A stretch of 64,000 bases of DNA, taken from NCBI GenBank assembly GCA_002428985.1, contig DIYL01000015.1, positions 186,001-250,000 on the forward strand, read 5' to 3'. Numbering within the stretch: the stretch's first letter is position 1; each line of letters opens with the position of its first letter. A program made the position numbers and the translations under genes. Below the pieces are notes generated by a model, which worked only from the letters and a program-made list of their open reading frames with translations, was not told the origin of the DNA and searched no databases. Shown here in pieces: positions 62,138 through 64,000 of this stretch. Source of the stretch: Anaerolineales bacterium UBA6055. GTDB lineage: Bacteria > Chloroflexota > Anaerolineae > Aggregatilineales > Phototrophicaceae.

Positions 62138-64000
62138 TAATTGCCTCCTCCTTGCATTGGCTTAGACTGTAGCTCAATAAGTTCATCTATTGGGATATGA
62201 CAGCGAATCATATGACCGTTACCTGCATCGCGCATTGGCGGATCTTGATCTTTGCAAATGTCTCCAAGGTAACGTGGACAACGAGTATGGAATGGGCAAC
62301 CTGTCGGTTTATTACGTGGACTTGGTATATCACCTTCAAGCCGGATTTCACCCTGCTGTATCGTGGGGTCAGGCAAAGGAATCGCTGATAGCAATGCTTC
62401 AGTGTAGGGGTGCGATGGAACTTCATAGACATGCTCTGTATCCCCCTGTTCCATAATTTCCCCGAGATACATCACAACAATCCAATCAGCAAGGTAACTA
62501 ATCACTTCCAGATCATGTGAGATAAGCAGATAAGATGCACCTTCTTGTGCTCGTAAATCCTTAAGCAAGTTGAGAATAACTGCCTGCACCGATACATCCA
62601 GAGATGATGTTGGTTCATCAGCGACGACCAAAGCAGGGTTCGTCGCAAATGCACGGGCAATTGCCACCCGTTGTTTTTCTCCCCCACTTAATTGGTCAGG
62701 ATAGCGGGTAGCATATTCTGAAGTTAAACCTACAGACTGCAAGAGTTCCGCAACACGTTTCTCGCGATTTTTCTTGTTTTTGTAATCATCGCTCAGCACC
62801 TGTATGGTGCGTCCAATCGTATCACCAACTGTCATATATGGATTGAGTGCATCGTGCGGGTTTTGGAACACCATCTGCAGGTTTTGCATAGCCTTTTTCG
62901 TGCGTTGGTTCAATCGTTTGGATAACGGCATTTCACACAATTCGATCTCACCGCTATCTGCAGCTGTTAGTGCAACAATTGCACGCGCGAGTGTCGTCTT
63001 GCCACTCCCACTCTCTCCAACTAAGCCAAGTGTCGAACGTTCGCGTATTCTTAGACTCACATCATCAACCGCTTGTACATAGTCAGGTTCTTTTCCAGTC
63101 AAACGATCAAATAATCCGTGTTCACCAAATTGCTTACTGACCAATGTTGCATCAAGCACATAGTTATCACGCGGAGTAGCAGATTCATTCAGTCCCGCAG
63201 GGCGATTACGTGGAATCAGTTCGCCACTGTCAATTTCTTCCCACCGCCAACACCGTATAAGTCGTCCCTCTGGTGTCGTTTCAAGTAGAGGCTTATCCGT
63301 ATGGCATTTATCAAGCGCTACTGGACAACGATTCGCAAACACACACGCATGCGAACGTTCAGATAGAGACGGCGCGACACCATCAATCGTAGACAATCGT
63401 GATTGGTCACCTTTAGCTGAATTCGGCAAGCTTGCAAGTAAACCGCTGGTATATGGGTGTAATGGTTTTGCATACAGATCATTGACTGGTGCACTTTCCA
63501 TTACTTCACCAGCATATAATACAGTGACATAATCACATAATTGGGCGACTGTTCCCAAATCATGAGATACATATAACGCAGCAGCTTCTTCATTGATGAT
63601 GAGTTCTCGAAATAAATCCAGAATCACTGCCTGAGTTGTAACATCAAGAGCAGTCGTTGGTTCGTCTAAAACTAAGAAACGCGGGCGTGTACTCAGTGCC
63701 ATAGCAATCATGACACGCTGTTGCATACCGCCACTCAGTTGATGTGGATAACGATCTAAGATTTTATCTGCATCCGCTAGTTTTACTTTAAGTAGTAACG
63801 ATTCAGCTTCTTTTAATGCCTCTTGCTTTGACATATTCAGGTGCAACATCATAGCCTCAATCATCTGATTCCCAATCGTAATCGTTGGGTTAAGCGATGC
63901 GAGAGGATTCTGTGGCATTAAACCAATTGATTTACCCCATAATGTACGCAATTGCCCCTGCGAAAAATTAGCAATATCGTTACCTTCAAACACCAACTCC
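62137..64000 (-). CDS. Peptide-type ABC ATP-binding protein with two fused ATPase domains (partial)
   Basis: At least 619 residues are visible and the gene runs off the right edge. The first Walker A is missing, so the N-terminus lies outside; the ATG at 63994-63996 is internal. The first half has QLSGGMQQRVMIAMALS and LVLDEPTTALDVT, then a zinc-like CVFANRCP tail. The second has LVGESGSGKTTLARAI, QLSGGEKQRVAIARAF and VVADEPTSSLDVS, with tail CPFHTRCPRYLGDIC. It is a DppD-DppF fusion for peptides or related substrates, coupled to the DppB-like gene. Confidence 0.9.
   Translation of the reverse strand, partial: ELVFEGNDIANFSQGQLRTLWGKSIGLMPQNPLASLNPTITIGNQMIEAMMLHLNMSKQEALKEAESLLLKVKLADADKILDRYPHQLSGGMQQRVMIAMALSTRPRFLVLDEPTTALDVTTQAVILDLFRELIINEEAAALYVSHDLGTVAQLCDYVTVLYAGEVMESAPVNDLYAKPLHPYTSGLLASLPNSAKGDQSRLSTIDGVAPSLSERSHACVFANRCPVALDKCHTDKPLLETTPEGRLIRCWRWEEIDSGELIPRNRPAGLNESATPRDNYVLDATLVSKQFGEHGLFDRLTGKEPDYVQAVDDVSLRIRERSTLGLVGESGSGKTTLARAIVALTAADSGEIELCEMPLSKRLNQRTKKAMQNLQMVFQNPHDALNPYMTVGDTIGRTIQVLSDDYKNKKNREKRVAELLQSVGLTSEYATRYPDQLSGGEKQRVAIARAFATNPALVVADEPTSSLDVSVQAVILNLLKDLRAQEGASYLLISHDLEVISYLADWIVVMYLGEIMEQGDTEHVYEVPSHPYTEALLSAIPLPDPTIQQGEIRLEGDIPSPRNKPTGCPFHTRCPRYLGDICKDQDPPMRDAGNGHMIRCHIPIDELIELQSKPMQGGGN

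Noticed and set aside
1..64000. CRISPR arrays, rRNA genes, prophage or integrative element boundaries
   Set aside because: No regularly spaced repeats, rRNA segments, integrase or attachment-site duplications at the two tRNA genes were seen.

Overview
The window looks like chromosomal DNA of a Chloroflexota bacterium, most likely Anaerolineae-like. This is inferred from gene content, not from a marker gene. The clues are a coenzyme F420 biosynthesis cluster, secreted proteins with Thr/Pro (TPTPT-type) linkers, a Flp pilin N-terminus of the form common in that phylum, an SsnA/YgeW/YgeY/carbamate kinase set, and moderate to low GC. There is no rRNA, CRISPR array, prophage or intact insertion sequence.

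Layout. 1-12 kb (all minus strand): a run ending in F420 biosynthesis and use (LLM oxidoreductase, cofC, cofD, nitroreductase, cofE, npdG, several overlapping), preceded by ssnA, an unassigned gene, a PLP fold-type II enzyme, a GtrB-like glycosyltransferase, threonine synthase and carbamate kinase. 12-16.6 kb (plus): an mhqO-mhqD quinone/catechol-type pair behind a perfect 20-bp palindrome, a dual-specificity phosphatase/VOC fusion, ygeW and a small membrane protein. 16.6-24.4 kb (minus): thioesterase, ygeY, adenine deaminase, Nudix, 8-oxoguanine deaminase, clpP, an orphan IS256-type DNA-binding domain, folD. SsnA, YgeW, YgeY, carbamate kinase and the two purine deaminases suggest an anaerobic-type purine/ureide catabolic island with ATP recovery through carbamoyl phosphate, directly next to F420 genes.

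24.6-30.6 kb is one 1989-codon gene. It encodes a complete Flp-type prepilin N-terminus fused to a Thr/Pro stalk and about 1,850 residues of PA14, MAM-like and discoidin-like modules. It is monocistronic with its own terminator and is the most unusual object in the window. 30.7-36.1 kb: gmk, ygfZ, membrane protein, FtsB-like protein, GNAT, nucleotidyltransferase. After tRNA-Leu(CAG) come an SH3b-beta-lactamase-fold protein, galT, a MaoC hydratase, and a maltose-type ABC operon (malE-malF-malG, no ATPase) whose MalG carries a lipoyl-like insert in a periplasmic loop. 44.4-54.1 kb: DUF971, a NarL-type two-component pair, an FMN reductase, lipoproteins, a GH63-like glycosidase, a PAS kinase, a degenerate homoserine kinase homologue and a GH5-like lipoprotein lacking its catalytic residues. 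54.1-64 kb (all minus): tRNA-Val(UAC), an HTH/LAGLIDADG-like gene cut by one in-frame stop, dcd, argS, a methyltransferase, an epimerase, an ABC exporter, and a peptide-type ABC permease and ATPase running off the right edge.

Functions are assigned by reading motifs in the translated sequence. No database search was possible.
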